Of a stretch of DNA of 29,402 nt, positions 8,790 through 15,210 are shown in pieces. Below the pieces are notes generated by a model. It made no database searches. It was given only the letters and a program-made list of their open reading frames with translations, and was not told the origin of the DNA. The stretch is from Salinivirga sp035268865 (GTDB lineage: Bacteria; Bacteroidota; Bacteroidia; Bacteroidales; Salinivirgaceae). Position numbers and translations under genes: made by a program. The stretch spans positions 1 to 29,402 of the forward strand of contig NZ_DATFKB010000121.1 of assembly GCF_035268865.1 (NCBI RefSeq). The letters are read 5' to 3'. Positions within the stretch are counted from its first letter, which is position 1, and each line of letters starts with the position of its first letter.

Positions 8790-9632
8790 TTATCTATTTA
8801 GTACACGTTTAATTTTATTTGATTGATTAATTAATTCAGTAATGTTTGTGCTATCCTGATCTGATATGGCTTTTTTGAAGGCCTGCAAGTGTTCAATGTA
8901 GGTGTCGAGTACGGCTGCTACATTTCCTGAATTTTCCATGAAAATGGGTGTCCACATACTTGCGGGACTTTTGGCCAGACGCACTGTGGAATCAAAGCCA
9001 CCACTTGCTAAATCAAGAATGTTTTTTTCGTTTTTTTCTTTCTCCAGTACAGTAAGCGCCAGGGCCATAGAACTGATGTGAGAGATATGCGATATGTATG
9101 CTGCGTGCACGTCATGGTTGTATGCATTCATATAAATAATGCGCATGTTTAAGCATTCGTACATCGTTTTAATTGTTTGCAAAGCTTTATCGCTGCTGTC
9201 TTCTGCATCGGTTATGATGGTTGCCCTTCCATCAAACAAACCCGAAAATGCTGCACGTGGTCCACTGTGTTCAGTGCCTGCCATTGGATGGGTACTCACA
9301 AAGTTTTCTCGTTTTTTGTGATAGTAAACCCTTTCATTGAGTTTGCCTTTGGTCGAGCATACATCAGCCACGATTTGCTCATCTATCTGGTCAAGTACTT
9401 TGGGAAGCATTTTTAGTGAAACATCAACAGGCGTAGCCAGTAAAATAAGGTCTGCCTGCGCTATAGCTTCCTGCATTTTCATAATTTTATCCACTATTCC
9501 CAGTTGCAAGGCAGCCTCGGAATGTATCGCATTGCTGTCAACACCAATAATGATTTGTGCAAATCCGCGAGATTTGAGGTCTATAGCCATGGAGCTGCCA
9601 ATAAGCCCAAGGCCGATTACAGTAATTATCAT
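8790..9632 (-). CDS. tyrA: Prephenate dehydrogenase
   Basis: TyrA oxidatively decarboxylates prephenate to 4-hydroxyphenylpyruvate, the Tyr branch. Its 280 residues comprise an N-terminal Rossmann domain with the dinucleotide motif GLGLIGSS at residues 7-14 and an Asp at the end of the second strand (GVDS), indicating NAD. The catalytic His segment STHPMAGTEHSG follows. The C-terminal helical dimerisation domain includes SHISHISSMALAL and LASGGFDSTVRLA. There is no ACT domain, so Tyr feedback through ACT is not expected. The start overlaps the aminotransferase stop by 4 nt, and the product of this enzyme is the natural substrate of that aminotransferase. Confidence 0.95.
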   Translation of the reverse strand: MIITVIGLGLIGSSMAIDLKSRGFAQIIIGVDSNAIHSEAALQLGIVDKIMKMQEAIAQADLILLATPVDVSLKMLPKVLDQIDEQIVADVCSTKGKLNERVYYHKKRENFVSTHPMAGTEHSGPRAAFSGLFDGRATIITDAEDSSDKALQTIKTMYECLNMRIIYMNAYNHDVHAAYISHISHISSMALALTVLEKEKNEKNILDLASGGFDSTVRLAKSPASMWTPIFMENSGNVAAVLDTYIEHLQAFKKAISDQDSTNITELINQSNKIKRVLNR

Positions 9633-10801
9633 ATTGCGATTTTTTGTTGGTTCTTAATTCGGTTTAACATCAACTCAAAACCTTCATTTGGGGCAGCAAG
9701 CGAGAATCTTACATATTGATTGCCATTTGAGCCGAAGATTCCACCAGGAGCAACGAATACCCCATGGTTATATAGCAGATGATCTACAAATGCATATCCA
9801 TCTGAAAAAGCATCAGGAACTTTAGCCCAAACAAACATACCACTTGTATTATTAGAATAACTACAGTTTAAGTGGTCAAGGGCTTCGAAAACCAGCTTAC
9901 GGCGCCTGCTATAAACCTGGTTTGTGGTTTTATGCCAATGCTTATCGAGGTGGAGCGCTTCAGAAGCAGCTGTTTGTATGGGTAAATACATGCCTGAATC
10001 ATAATTGCTTTTCACTTTTAATAAATGCTTAATTAATTGCTGGTGTCCGGCAATCATGCCTACCCGAAATCCCTGCATGCGGTGCGATTTGCTTAATGAA
10101 TTTAGCTCAAAACAGGTTTCTTTGCTGCCAGCGACAGATAAAATACTTAGCGGTTTATCATTTAGAATTAAACTGTAAGGATTATCATGTGCAATAAGCA
10201 CTTTGTGCTGTTTTCCAAATTTTATAAGTTTTTTGAAGAGTTCATTGCTCGCTTTAGCTCCTGTAGGCATGTGCGGGTAATTTACCCACATGATTTTGGG
10301 CTTTTCCCGGGCAAGTTGCTCCAATTCAGAAAAGTCCGGGTGCCATCCATTGCCGGCTTTCAGGTTGTAGTGTATTACATTTGCTCCAAGTAATTTTGCC
10401 ACTGCAGTATATGCAGGGTAGCCCGGATTGGGTACCAGGACAGAATCTCCTGCATTTACAAAAGCCAGCATTGCAAGCATAATGCCCTCCTTGGAACCGG
10501 CAAGCGGCAGGATTTCATTTTCTGAATTTAGTTTAATATTGTATATGCGCTGATACCAGTCAGAGAATGCATTCCTGAGCATTGCAGTTCCTTTGTAAGG
10601 CTGATAGTAATGGCTCTGTGGTTGTTCTGAGCTTTTTCTTAATGTGTTCAGCACTTGCTCATGTACTGCCATGTCAGGGTTTCCAATTCCGAGGTTAATG
10701 ATGGAATGGCCCTGTGACTGAAGTTGTCTTATTTCCTCGAGTTTACCTGAAAAGTAGTAGGTCTCGACCCTTTTAATTCGTTCCGCCGGTTCAATGTTCA
10801 T
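9629..10801 (-). CDS. Class I/II PLP aminotransferase of the aromatic operon
   Basis: This 390-residue fold type I aminotransferase probably interconverts aromatic 2-oxo acids (4-hydroxyphenylpyruvate, phenylpyruvate) and Tyr or Phe; that substrate is inferred from its neighbours. Visible motifs are NLGIGNPDM, the NPGYPAY loop, the PLP-contacting NYPHMPTGA, the AHDNPYS segment, the PLP lysine K238 in SLSKSHRMQGFRVG, and the C-terminal carboxylate-binding VRFSL. The frame stays open upstream to 10885 with a GTG, but those 28 codons read through the terminator hairpin, so I choose ATG 10801 (MNIEPAERIK), which matches the family N-terminus. First structural gene of the operon, controlled by the tandem attenuators. 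A LL-DAP or Asp aminotransferase role is the main alternative. Confidence 0.9.
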   Translation of the reverse strand: MNIEPAERIKRVETYYFSGKLEEIRQLQSQGHSIINLGIGNPDMAVHEQVLNTLRKSSEQPQSHYYQPYKGTAMLRNAFSDWYQRIYNIKLNSENEILPLAGSKEGIMLAMLAFVNAGDSVLVPNPGYPAYTAVAKLLGANVIHYNLKAGNGWHPDFSELEQLAREKPKIMWVNYPHMPTGAKASNELFKKLIKFGKQHKVLIAHDNPYSLILNDKPLSILSVAGSKETCFELNSLSKSHRMQGFRVGMIAGHQQLIKHLLKVKSNYDSGMYLPIQTAASEALHLDKHWHKTTNQVYSRRRKLVFEALDHLNCSYSNNTSGMFVWAKVPDAFSDGYAFVDHLLYNHGVFVAPGGIFGSNGNQYVRFSLAAPNEGFELMLNRIKNQQKIAI

Positions 10802-10821
10802 ATTTTTCGATTTTATTCGAT

Positions 10822-10854
10822 AAAAAAAAGGCGTCCTCAAATTTGGGACGCCTT
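10822..10854 (-). terminator. Attenuator 2: intrinsic terminator just before the aminotransferase gene
   Basis: In the leftward transcript a stem of AAGGCGTCC (10854-10846) with GGACGCCTT (10836-10828), further stabilised by CAAATTTG in the loop, runs into eight U (10829-10822). It ends about 20 nt before the aminotransferase ATG at 10801 and inside its own transcript, so it must be a conditional terminator and not the end of another gene. Confidence 0.92.
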
Positions 10855-10896
10855 CTGTTTTGTATACAAAATATTGCACAACCACGTAGCTATCCC
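10845..10896 (-). promoter_or_regulatory. Attenuator 2: candidate antiterminator pairing
   Basis: The RNA segment GGGAUAGCU (10896-10888), which includes the leader 2 stop codon, can pair with GGCGUCCC (10852-10845), the 5' arm of the terminator, with one bulged A and two G-U pairs. A TTTTG-tata-CAAAA hairpin fits in the loop. Forming this pairing excludes the terminator. A ribosome at the leader stop would cover GGGAUAGCU, while one stalled on the early Tyr codons would leave it free. The pairing is weaker than in attenuator 1. Confidence 0.6.
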
Positions 10897-10958
10897 GTTT
10901 GGTAATTGTAATAATACCAATAATAATATGCCATGTGATTGTTAGTTATTGTATTCAT
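10890..10958 (-). CDS. Aromatic leader peptide 2
   Basis: This 22-codon frame starts at ATG 10958 and stops at TAG 10892-10890. Its core is YYYWYYYNY (codons 11-19), seven Tyr codons and one Trp in nine, far beyond chance. It lies between terminator 1 and terminator 2, in the leader of the aromatic amino acid operon. By analogy with known leader peptides (trpL, pheL, hisL), its translation would sense charged tRNA-Tyr and tRNA-Trp: fast translation lets the terminator form, stalling favours the antiterminator. The peptide itself probably has no function. There is no strong Shine-Dalgarno, as usual in Bacteroidota. Confidence 0.85.
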   Translation of the reverse strand: MNTITNNHMAYYYWYYYNYQTG

Positions 10959-10970
10959 TCTCTGTAAAAT

Positions 10971-10994
10971 AAAAAACCCCGCTTGTGGCGGGGT
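10971..10994 (-). terminator. Attenuator 1: intrinsic terminator
   Basis: In the leftward transcript the stem CCCCGC (10993-10988) with GCGGGG (10982-10977), loop CACAA, is closed by an outer A-U pair (10994 with 10976) and followed by UUUUUUA. It lies 38 nt after the leader 1 stop and 13 nt before the leader 2 start. Confidence 0.93.
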
Positions 10995-11032
10995 AATAAT
11001 TTTATTAAAAATTTACACATTACGGTCCCGCC
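10987..11032 (-). promoter_or_regulatory. Attenuator 1: antiterminator hairpin
   Basis: The RNA can fold GGCGGG (11032-11027) with CCCGCC (10992-10987), then GTAAT with ATTAC, then AATTTT with AAAATT around a TAAT loop: 17 pairs, with unpaired bases (ACC and GTGTA) only on the 5' side. The 3' arm contains most of the terminator 5' arm, so the two folds exclude each other. GGCGGG begins at the first base after the leader 1 stop codon, where a terminating ribosome would cover it and a ribosome stalled on the Tyr codons would not. Confidence 0.85.
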
Positions 11033-11086
11033 TTATTTCATTAAGAAATAATAGTAAGACCAATAATATGTGTGTATTCTTTGCAT
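11033..11086 (-). CDS. Aromatic leader peptide 1
   Basis: This frame starts at ATG 11086 and stops at TAA 11035-11033, giving the 17-residue peptide MQRIHTYYWSYYYFLMK. Codons 7-14 hold five Tyr, one Trp and one Phe. It begins about 6-8 nt after the predicted transcription start, so the 5' untranslated region is almost absent. The stop codon abuts the antiterminator 5' arm, giving the geometry needed for ribosome-mediated attenuation. The amino acids sensed match the products of the downstream genes (Tyr and Phe branch, plus chorismate supply for Trp). Confidence 0.88.
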   Translation of the reverse strand: MQRIHTYYWSYYYFLMK

Positions 11087-11098
11087 AATCTTAAGTTT

Positions 11099-11129
11099 CA
11101 AAGCTAAATATTTATTCTGATAAAACAAA
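11099..11129 (-). promoter_or_regulatory. Bacteroidota promoter of the aromatic operon
   Basis: On the minus strand TTTG (11129-11126) is followed after exactly 19 nt by TAGCTTTG (11106-11099), a perfect match to the Bacteroidota -33 TTTG and -7 TAnnTTTG pattern. The start of transcription is expected near 11092-11094, just before leader peptide 1. Confidence 0.85.
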
Positions 11130-11201
11130 TAAAGAATGTCTTTTTAATCTAATTAGGTAATTATCACATCTTTTTACACCTTTGTATTAAATAATTGTGA
11201 T

Positions 11202-11837
11202 ATGGAAATAGATATATTGGAATGGATTGGTTATTTGGCGTCGATACTTGTGGCCATATCATTAATGCTTACTTCAATTGTAAGGTTAAGGATTGTTAAT
11301 CTCATAGGTTCAGGGACTTTTGCAGTTTATGGTTTTCTTATTGGCTCATTGCCGGTTGGGTTTGTGAATTTATTTATTGTTTTTGTCAATATTTATTATT
11401 TGTATTTATTACTCAATCGAAAAGAGTATTTTGAAACACTTGAGGTTAGTCCGGAAAATAAATATTTAGCGCGGTATCTCAAGTTTCATGAAAACGAAAT
11501 CGAGAGATACTTCCCGGGATTTTTATTCGATCCACAAAAACACTCTTTTTGCTTTTTTATATTGCGTGATGCCCAGGTTGCCGGGCTTTTCATTGCATAT
11601 CCCGAAAATGATCATACACTACATGTGGTATTGGACTATGTCGGACCGCGCTACCGAGACCTGAAAAATGGGTATTACATTTATAATAAATTTGTCAACT
11701 TCTTTAAAGAGCAAAATTTTAATAAAATTATTGCAGAGGCCAGGAGCAAACATCATTATAAATATCTACAAAAATTAAATTTCAAACCTCTTCCTGACCA
11801 GGGAGAACAAGAATTATTGTTTGAGAAAGGAATATGA
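11202..11837 (+). CDS. YgjV-like membrane protein with GNAT-like C-terminal domain
   Basis: This 211-residue protein has two parts. Residues about 5-75 hold three or four hydrophobic helices (WIGYLASILVAISLMLT, IVNLIGSGTFAVYGFLIG, FVNLFIVFVNIYYLYLLL), resembling the Imp-YgjV inner-membrane family. Residues about 85-210 are soluble and look like a GNAT-type acetyltransferase fold (FFILRDAQVAGLFIAY, then VGPRYRDLKNGYYIYNKFVNFF, then YLQKLNFKP near the end). The acetyltransferase reading is inference from strand and helix pattern; substrate unknown. It is divergent from the aromatic operon. A CACCTTTG element at 11177-11184 is a possible imperfect -7 box, giving a short leader. Confidence 0.7.
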   Translation: MEIDILEWIGYLASILVAISLMLTSIVRLRIVNLIGSGTFAVYGFLIGSLPVGFVNLFIVFVNIYYLYLLLNRKEYFETLEVSPENKYLARYLKFHENEIERYFPGFLFDPQKHSFCFFILRDAQVAGLFIAYPENDHTLHVVLDYVGPRYRDLKNGYYIYNKFVNFFKEQNFNKIIAEARSKHHYKYLQKLNFKPLPDQGEQELLFEKGI

Positions 11838-11883
11838 CAGCAGATGCTTACTATTTATTGATTTTTAAGACAGGAATTTGTCG

Positions 11884-11920
11884 CTAAGGACCGTGAAGCC
11901 TCCTTTTAGAAATTTTTTTT
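11884..11920 (+). terminator. Weak intrinsic terminator candidate
   Basis: CTAAGGA (11884-11890) can pair with TCCTT...AG (11901-11909) around a ten-base loop, followed by eight T at 11913-11920. The stem is short, so confidence is modest. Confidence 0.45.
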
Positions 11921-11944
11921 GAACAATATAATTGAATAAATCGT

Positions 11945-11961
11945 TTTCATACTGTATGAAA
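11945..11961. promoter_or_regulatory. 17-bp perfect palindrome, candidate operator for the arginine operon
   Basis: TTTCATAC-T-GTATGAAA is a perfect inverted repeat with 8-bp arms about a single central base, lying 64 bp upstream of the argB -7 element. It looks like a site for a dimeric regulator, but I do not recognise the regulator, and the position is rather far upstream for simple repression. A second, looser pair ATGACA (12000-12005) and TGTCAT (12035-12040) flanks the -7 box. Confidence 0.4.
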
Positions 11962-12024
11962 CACATTTCAAAGATCATAACATATGAGTATTGTCCATTA
12001 TGACAGGCATTTGCTACTATCACT

Positions 12025-12032
12025 TAATTTTG
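12025..12032 (+). promoter_or_regulatory. -7 promoter element of the arginine operon
   Basis: TAATTTTG matches TAnnTTTG exactly and lies 45 bp before the argB ATG. No TTTG is found at the ideal -33 distance, which would fit an activator-assisted or otherwise regulated promoter. Confidence 0.6.
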
Positions 12033-12077
12033 TTTGTCATCATTAAAATGCTGTTTTATTAACTAAAAAATCTACTT

Positions 12078-12917
12078 ATGGAACTCGAAGATCCCGAGTC
12101 GCAACCTATACTTTTATTTAAGTATGGCGGTAACGCTATGAGCGATGATCGTCTGAAAAAAGAAGTTTTAAAAAGCATTGGCGCTCTTCATGCACAGGGC
12201 TTTAATGTTGTAATTGTGCATGGAGGTGGCCCGTTTATTAAAAAAGCACTCAACGAGGCTAAAATTGAATCAGAATTTATCGACGGACAGCGCAAAACCA
12301 CAGCTGAAGCCTTTGAATACGTAGAAATGACACTCAAAGGCAAAGTAAACAGTAATTTAGTCAGTCTGTTGAATGGCCTGGGACATAAGGCCGTCGGTCT
12401 CTCAGGTCAGGATGGCCAAATTGTGATTGCATCCAAACGACACCATGAGACCTTAATCGATGGTAAAATGAAAGCCGTTGATCTTGGTCAGGTTGGAGAT
12501 GTAGCCAAGGTAAATCCCCGGCTTATTCATTTACTGCTAAAAAGTAATTTTATCCCGGTAATATCCTGTACTGCAGCTGATGAAGCAGGAGTAGGGTATA
12601 ATATTAACGGTGATATGTTTGCCGGGCATTTGGCCGGAGCCCTTAAAGCTGACGAGTACGTTGTGCTTACAGATGTAGATGGCCTTATGAAAGATAAAGA
12701 TGACCCATCTACACTTATTAACGCTATTCAGCTGAATGAACTTAAAATGCTGGTTGATGATGGTACCATTCAGGGAGGTATGATTCCAAAAATAGAATCC
12801 TGCGAAATTGCTTTGAATAAAGGCACCAAATCGGCCCGTATTATTAATGGCACCAAACCCGGACAATTACAAAAAATTGCCGGAGATTTTACCATAGGTA
12901 CGAACATTAAAAAATAA
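12078..12917 (+). CDS. argB: Acetylglutamate kinase
   Basis: ArgB phosphorylates N-acetylglutamate, the second step of arginine synthesis. The 279-residue amino acid kinase fold protein shows the ATP-binding FKYGGNAM (the Lys of the family motif), the substrate-binding VIVHGGGPFI, GLSGQDG, the VISCTAADEAGVGYNINGD region and the nucleotide-binding LTDVDGLMKD, then the conserved GGMIPKIESC. It lacks the N-terminal helix typical of arginine-sensitive hexameric enzymes, so feedback inhibition is uncertain. It is the first gene of the argB-argD-argC-argJ cluster, 8 nt before argD. Confidence 0.95.
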   Translation: MELEDPESQPILLFKYGGNAMSDDRLKKEVLKSIGALHAQGFNVVIVHGGGPFIKKALNEAKIESEFIDGQRKTTAEAFEYVEMTLKGKVNSNLVSLLNGLGHKAVGLSGQDGQIVIASKRHHETLIDGKMKAVDLGQVGDVAKVNPRLIHLLLKSNFIPVISCTAADEAGVGYNINGDMFAGHLAGALKADEYVVLTDVDGLMKDKDDPSTLINAIQLNELKMLVDDGTIQGGMIPKIESCEIALNKGTKSARIINGTKPGQLQKIAGDFTIGTNIKK

Positions 12918-12925
12918 AATATATC

Positions 12926-14119
12926 ATGACATCAAAAACGAATCAATTCTATCACGAACTTGATCAACAACACTATTTACAAACTTTTAAGCGATACCCG
13001 GTTACTCTCGAAAGAGGGCAGGGCGCACGTGTATGGGATGTAGAAGATAATGAGTATATCGATGCTTTAGGGGGAATTGCAGTAAACAGCCTTGGACATA
13101 ATCATCCCGCTCTGGTAAAGGCAATTCAGGAGCAGGCTTCGAAGTTAATTCATATCTCTAATTTTTATTTGAGCGAGCCTCAGGTCAAATTATCTGAGAA
13201 ACTAACTACACTTTCTGGGCTCGACCGTGTATTCTTTTCTAACAGTGGCGCGGAGTCGGTTGAAGGGGCAATAAAAATTGCCAGGAAATATGCCCACAGC
13301 AAGGGTAAAGGAGGAGAAATTATTTCATTTGAAGGCTCTTTTCATGGCCGAACATTGGCCACAATTGCTACAGGGAAAGCGCAGATGCAAAAAGGCTTTG
13401 AGCCTATCCCTGCAGGATTTCACCAAATACCTGCCGGAGATATGAAAAAGCTCAGGGAGACTGCTTCAAACCTTACAGCCGCTATAATTATTGAACCCAT
13501 ACAGGGCGAGGGTGGTATAAATGTAGCAGATGTTGATTTTATGCATGACTTGCGGGAGTTTTGCAATGAGAATGATATTGTACTTATTTTCGATGAAATA
13601 CAGTGTGGAATTGCCCGAACAGGTAAAATGTTAGCGTGGGAGCACTACGGAGTGAAGCCGGACATCATTACGCTCGCTAAAGGCCTGGGAGGCGGTGTGC
13701 CCATCGGGGCCATTCTCTCAAATCAAAAAGTCAGCGATGCTATTGACTTTGGCGACCACGGAACAACTTTTGGCGGTAACCCACTCTCAACTGCAGCAGC
13801 ATTAGCAACACTTGAAACAATTGAACAAGATAATCTGGTTCAGGAAGCACATGAAAAAGGAGCATGGCTGGTAGAACGTATTCAGGCACTGAATGAAATT
13901 TCTATTAAAGAGATCAGGGGAAAAGGCTTAATGATTGGTATTGAGTTCAATTTTGAAACAAAACCCCTGGTTGCAAAAATGCTTGAACGCGGTGTTTTAG
14001 CTAACGCCACTGCAGGCAATGTTTTAAGGCTCGTACCCCCGCTTGTAATTACTTATGACGAGATGGAAAAAGTTGTTGAAGTTATTAAGCAATCATTAAA
14101 AGAAATTAACCATGACTAA
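12926..14119 (+). CDS. argD: Acetylornithine aminotransferase
   Basis: This class III PLP aminotransferase converts N-acetylglutamate semialdehyde to N-acetylornithine with glutamate as donor. The 397-residue protein has the PLP-binding features of the family: SNSGAESVEGAIKIARK, SFHGRT, EPIQGEGGI, FDEIQCGIARTGK, and the PLP lysine K252 in LAKGLGGGVPIGA, followed by HGTTFGGNPLS. Family members can also act on succinylornithine, GABA or ornithine; the arg neighbours settle the call. The 3' end overlaps argC by 8 nt. Confidence 0.94.
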   Translation: MTSKTNQFYHELDQQHYLQTFKRYPVTLERGQGARVWDVEDNEYIDALGGIAVNSLGHNHPALVKAIQEQASKLIHISNFYLSEPQVKLSEKLTTLSGLDRVFFSNSGAESVEGAIKIARKYAHSKGKGGEIISFEGSFHGRTLATIATGKAQMQKGFEPIPAGFHQIPAGDMKKLRETASNLTAAIIIEPIQGEGGINVADVDFMHDLREFCNENDIVLIFDEIQCGIARTGKMLAWEHYGVKPDIITLAKGLGGGVPIGAILSNQKVSDAIDFGDHGTTFGGNPLSTAAALATLETIEQDNLVQEAHEKGAWLVERIQALNEISIKEIRGKGLMIGIEFNFETKPLVAKMLERGVLANATAGNVLRLVPPLVITYDEMEKVVEVIKQSLKEINHD

Positions 14120-15149
14120 AAAGAGAGTTGCCATTATTGGCGCTACAGGATATACCGGATCAGAATTGGTAAGAATTCTTGTAAATCATCCGGAAGTAGA
14201 AATTACCATGATCACTTCTGAAACCTATGCCGGTAAAAATATAACAGATGTACACCCTTTTTTACAGGGTATTGCAGATTATAAACTTCATTCGGTCGAG
14301 GATATTGATGCGGCCAATGCGGATTTGGTATTTCTTGCATTGCCGCATGGCGTATCAATGGATTTTGTGAAACGGTTTCAGAATAAGCCATTTAAGATTG
14401 TTGACCTTTCAGGTGATTTCAGACTGCAAACACCTGAAGTTTATGAAGAATGGTACCAGAAAGCACACTCGTTTTCACAAGGGTTTTCATTGGCTAAATT
14501 TGGGTTACCGGAATTGTTTTCAGATGAAATTAAGCAGAGTAATCTGGTAGCCAATCCCGGTTGCTTTCCCACAGGAGCAATTCTTGGAGCTGCGCCTTTA
14601 TTAGCAGACGACTACATTGAAGCTTCACCTTTAATAGTCGACTCAAAAACCGGGGTGACCGGGGCCGGAATTAAATCAAAACCTGTGAACTTGTATTCTA
14701 ATGTGAATGACAATTTTAAAGCCTATGGATTAAAAAAACACAGGCACACCATTGAGATTCAGGAAGTATTGGGTGCTGTAGCCGGAAATGATATTGCCGT
14801 GCAGTTTACACCACACCTTTTGCCTATAGATCGTGGAATTTTATCCACCATCTATGCAAAACCTAAAAAATCAATTACAGATAATGATTTGCAGGAGATT
14901 TACAGTAAGTTTTATGCTGGCAAACCTTTCGTTAGATTGCGAAACCAGGTGCCCGCAACAAAAGATGTAAGGGGAAGTAACTATTGCGACATTTACACCA
15001 CTTATGATGATCGTACCGGAATGATCCTGGTGATCAGTGCGATTGATAACCTCGTGAAAGGCGCAGCAGGCCAGGCCGTGCACAACATGAACCTTATGTT
15101 GGGTCTGGAAGAAAGAGCAGGTCTGAATTTAGTGCCAGTTCAACCTTAA
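14112..15149 (+). CDS. argC: N-acetyl-gamma-glutamyl-phosphate reductase
   Basis: ArgC reduces N-acetylglutamyl phosphate to the semialdehyde with NADPH. It is 345 residues, the normal type 1 length. The Rossmann motif GATGYTGSE is at residues 10-18, the DLSGDFR segment follows, and the catalytic Cys is C151 in NPGCFPTG. The substrate region has DSKTGVTGAG and the catalytic His segment KKHRHTIEI. It sits between argD and argJ, although its reaction falls before that of ArgD. There is an 8-nt overlap with argD and a 61-nt gap to argJ. Confidence 0.95.
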   Translation: MTKKRVAIIGATGYTGSELVRILVNHPEVEITMITSETYAGKNITDVHPFLQGIADYKLHSVEDIDAANADLVFLALPHGVSMDFVKRFQNKPFKIVDLSGDFRLQTPEVYEEWYQKAHSFSQGFSLAKFGLPELFSDEIKQSNLVANPGCFPTGAILGAAPLLADDYIEASPLIVDSKTGVTGAGIKSKPVNLYSNVNDNFKAYGLKKHRHTIEIQEVLGAVAGNDIAVQFTPHLLPIDRGILSTIYAKPKKSITDNDLQEIYSKFYAGKPFVRLRNQVPATKDVRGSNYCDIYTTYDDRTGMILVISAIDNLVKGAAGQAVHNMNLMLGLEERAGLNLVPVQP

Positions 15150-15210
15150 TCACAGTTGAATCAAAAACAAACTTTAATTGAATTAAATTACCAAAACAAA
15201 ATATTATACC

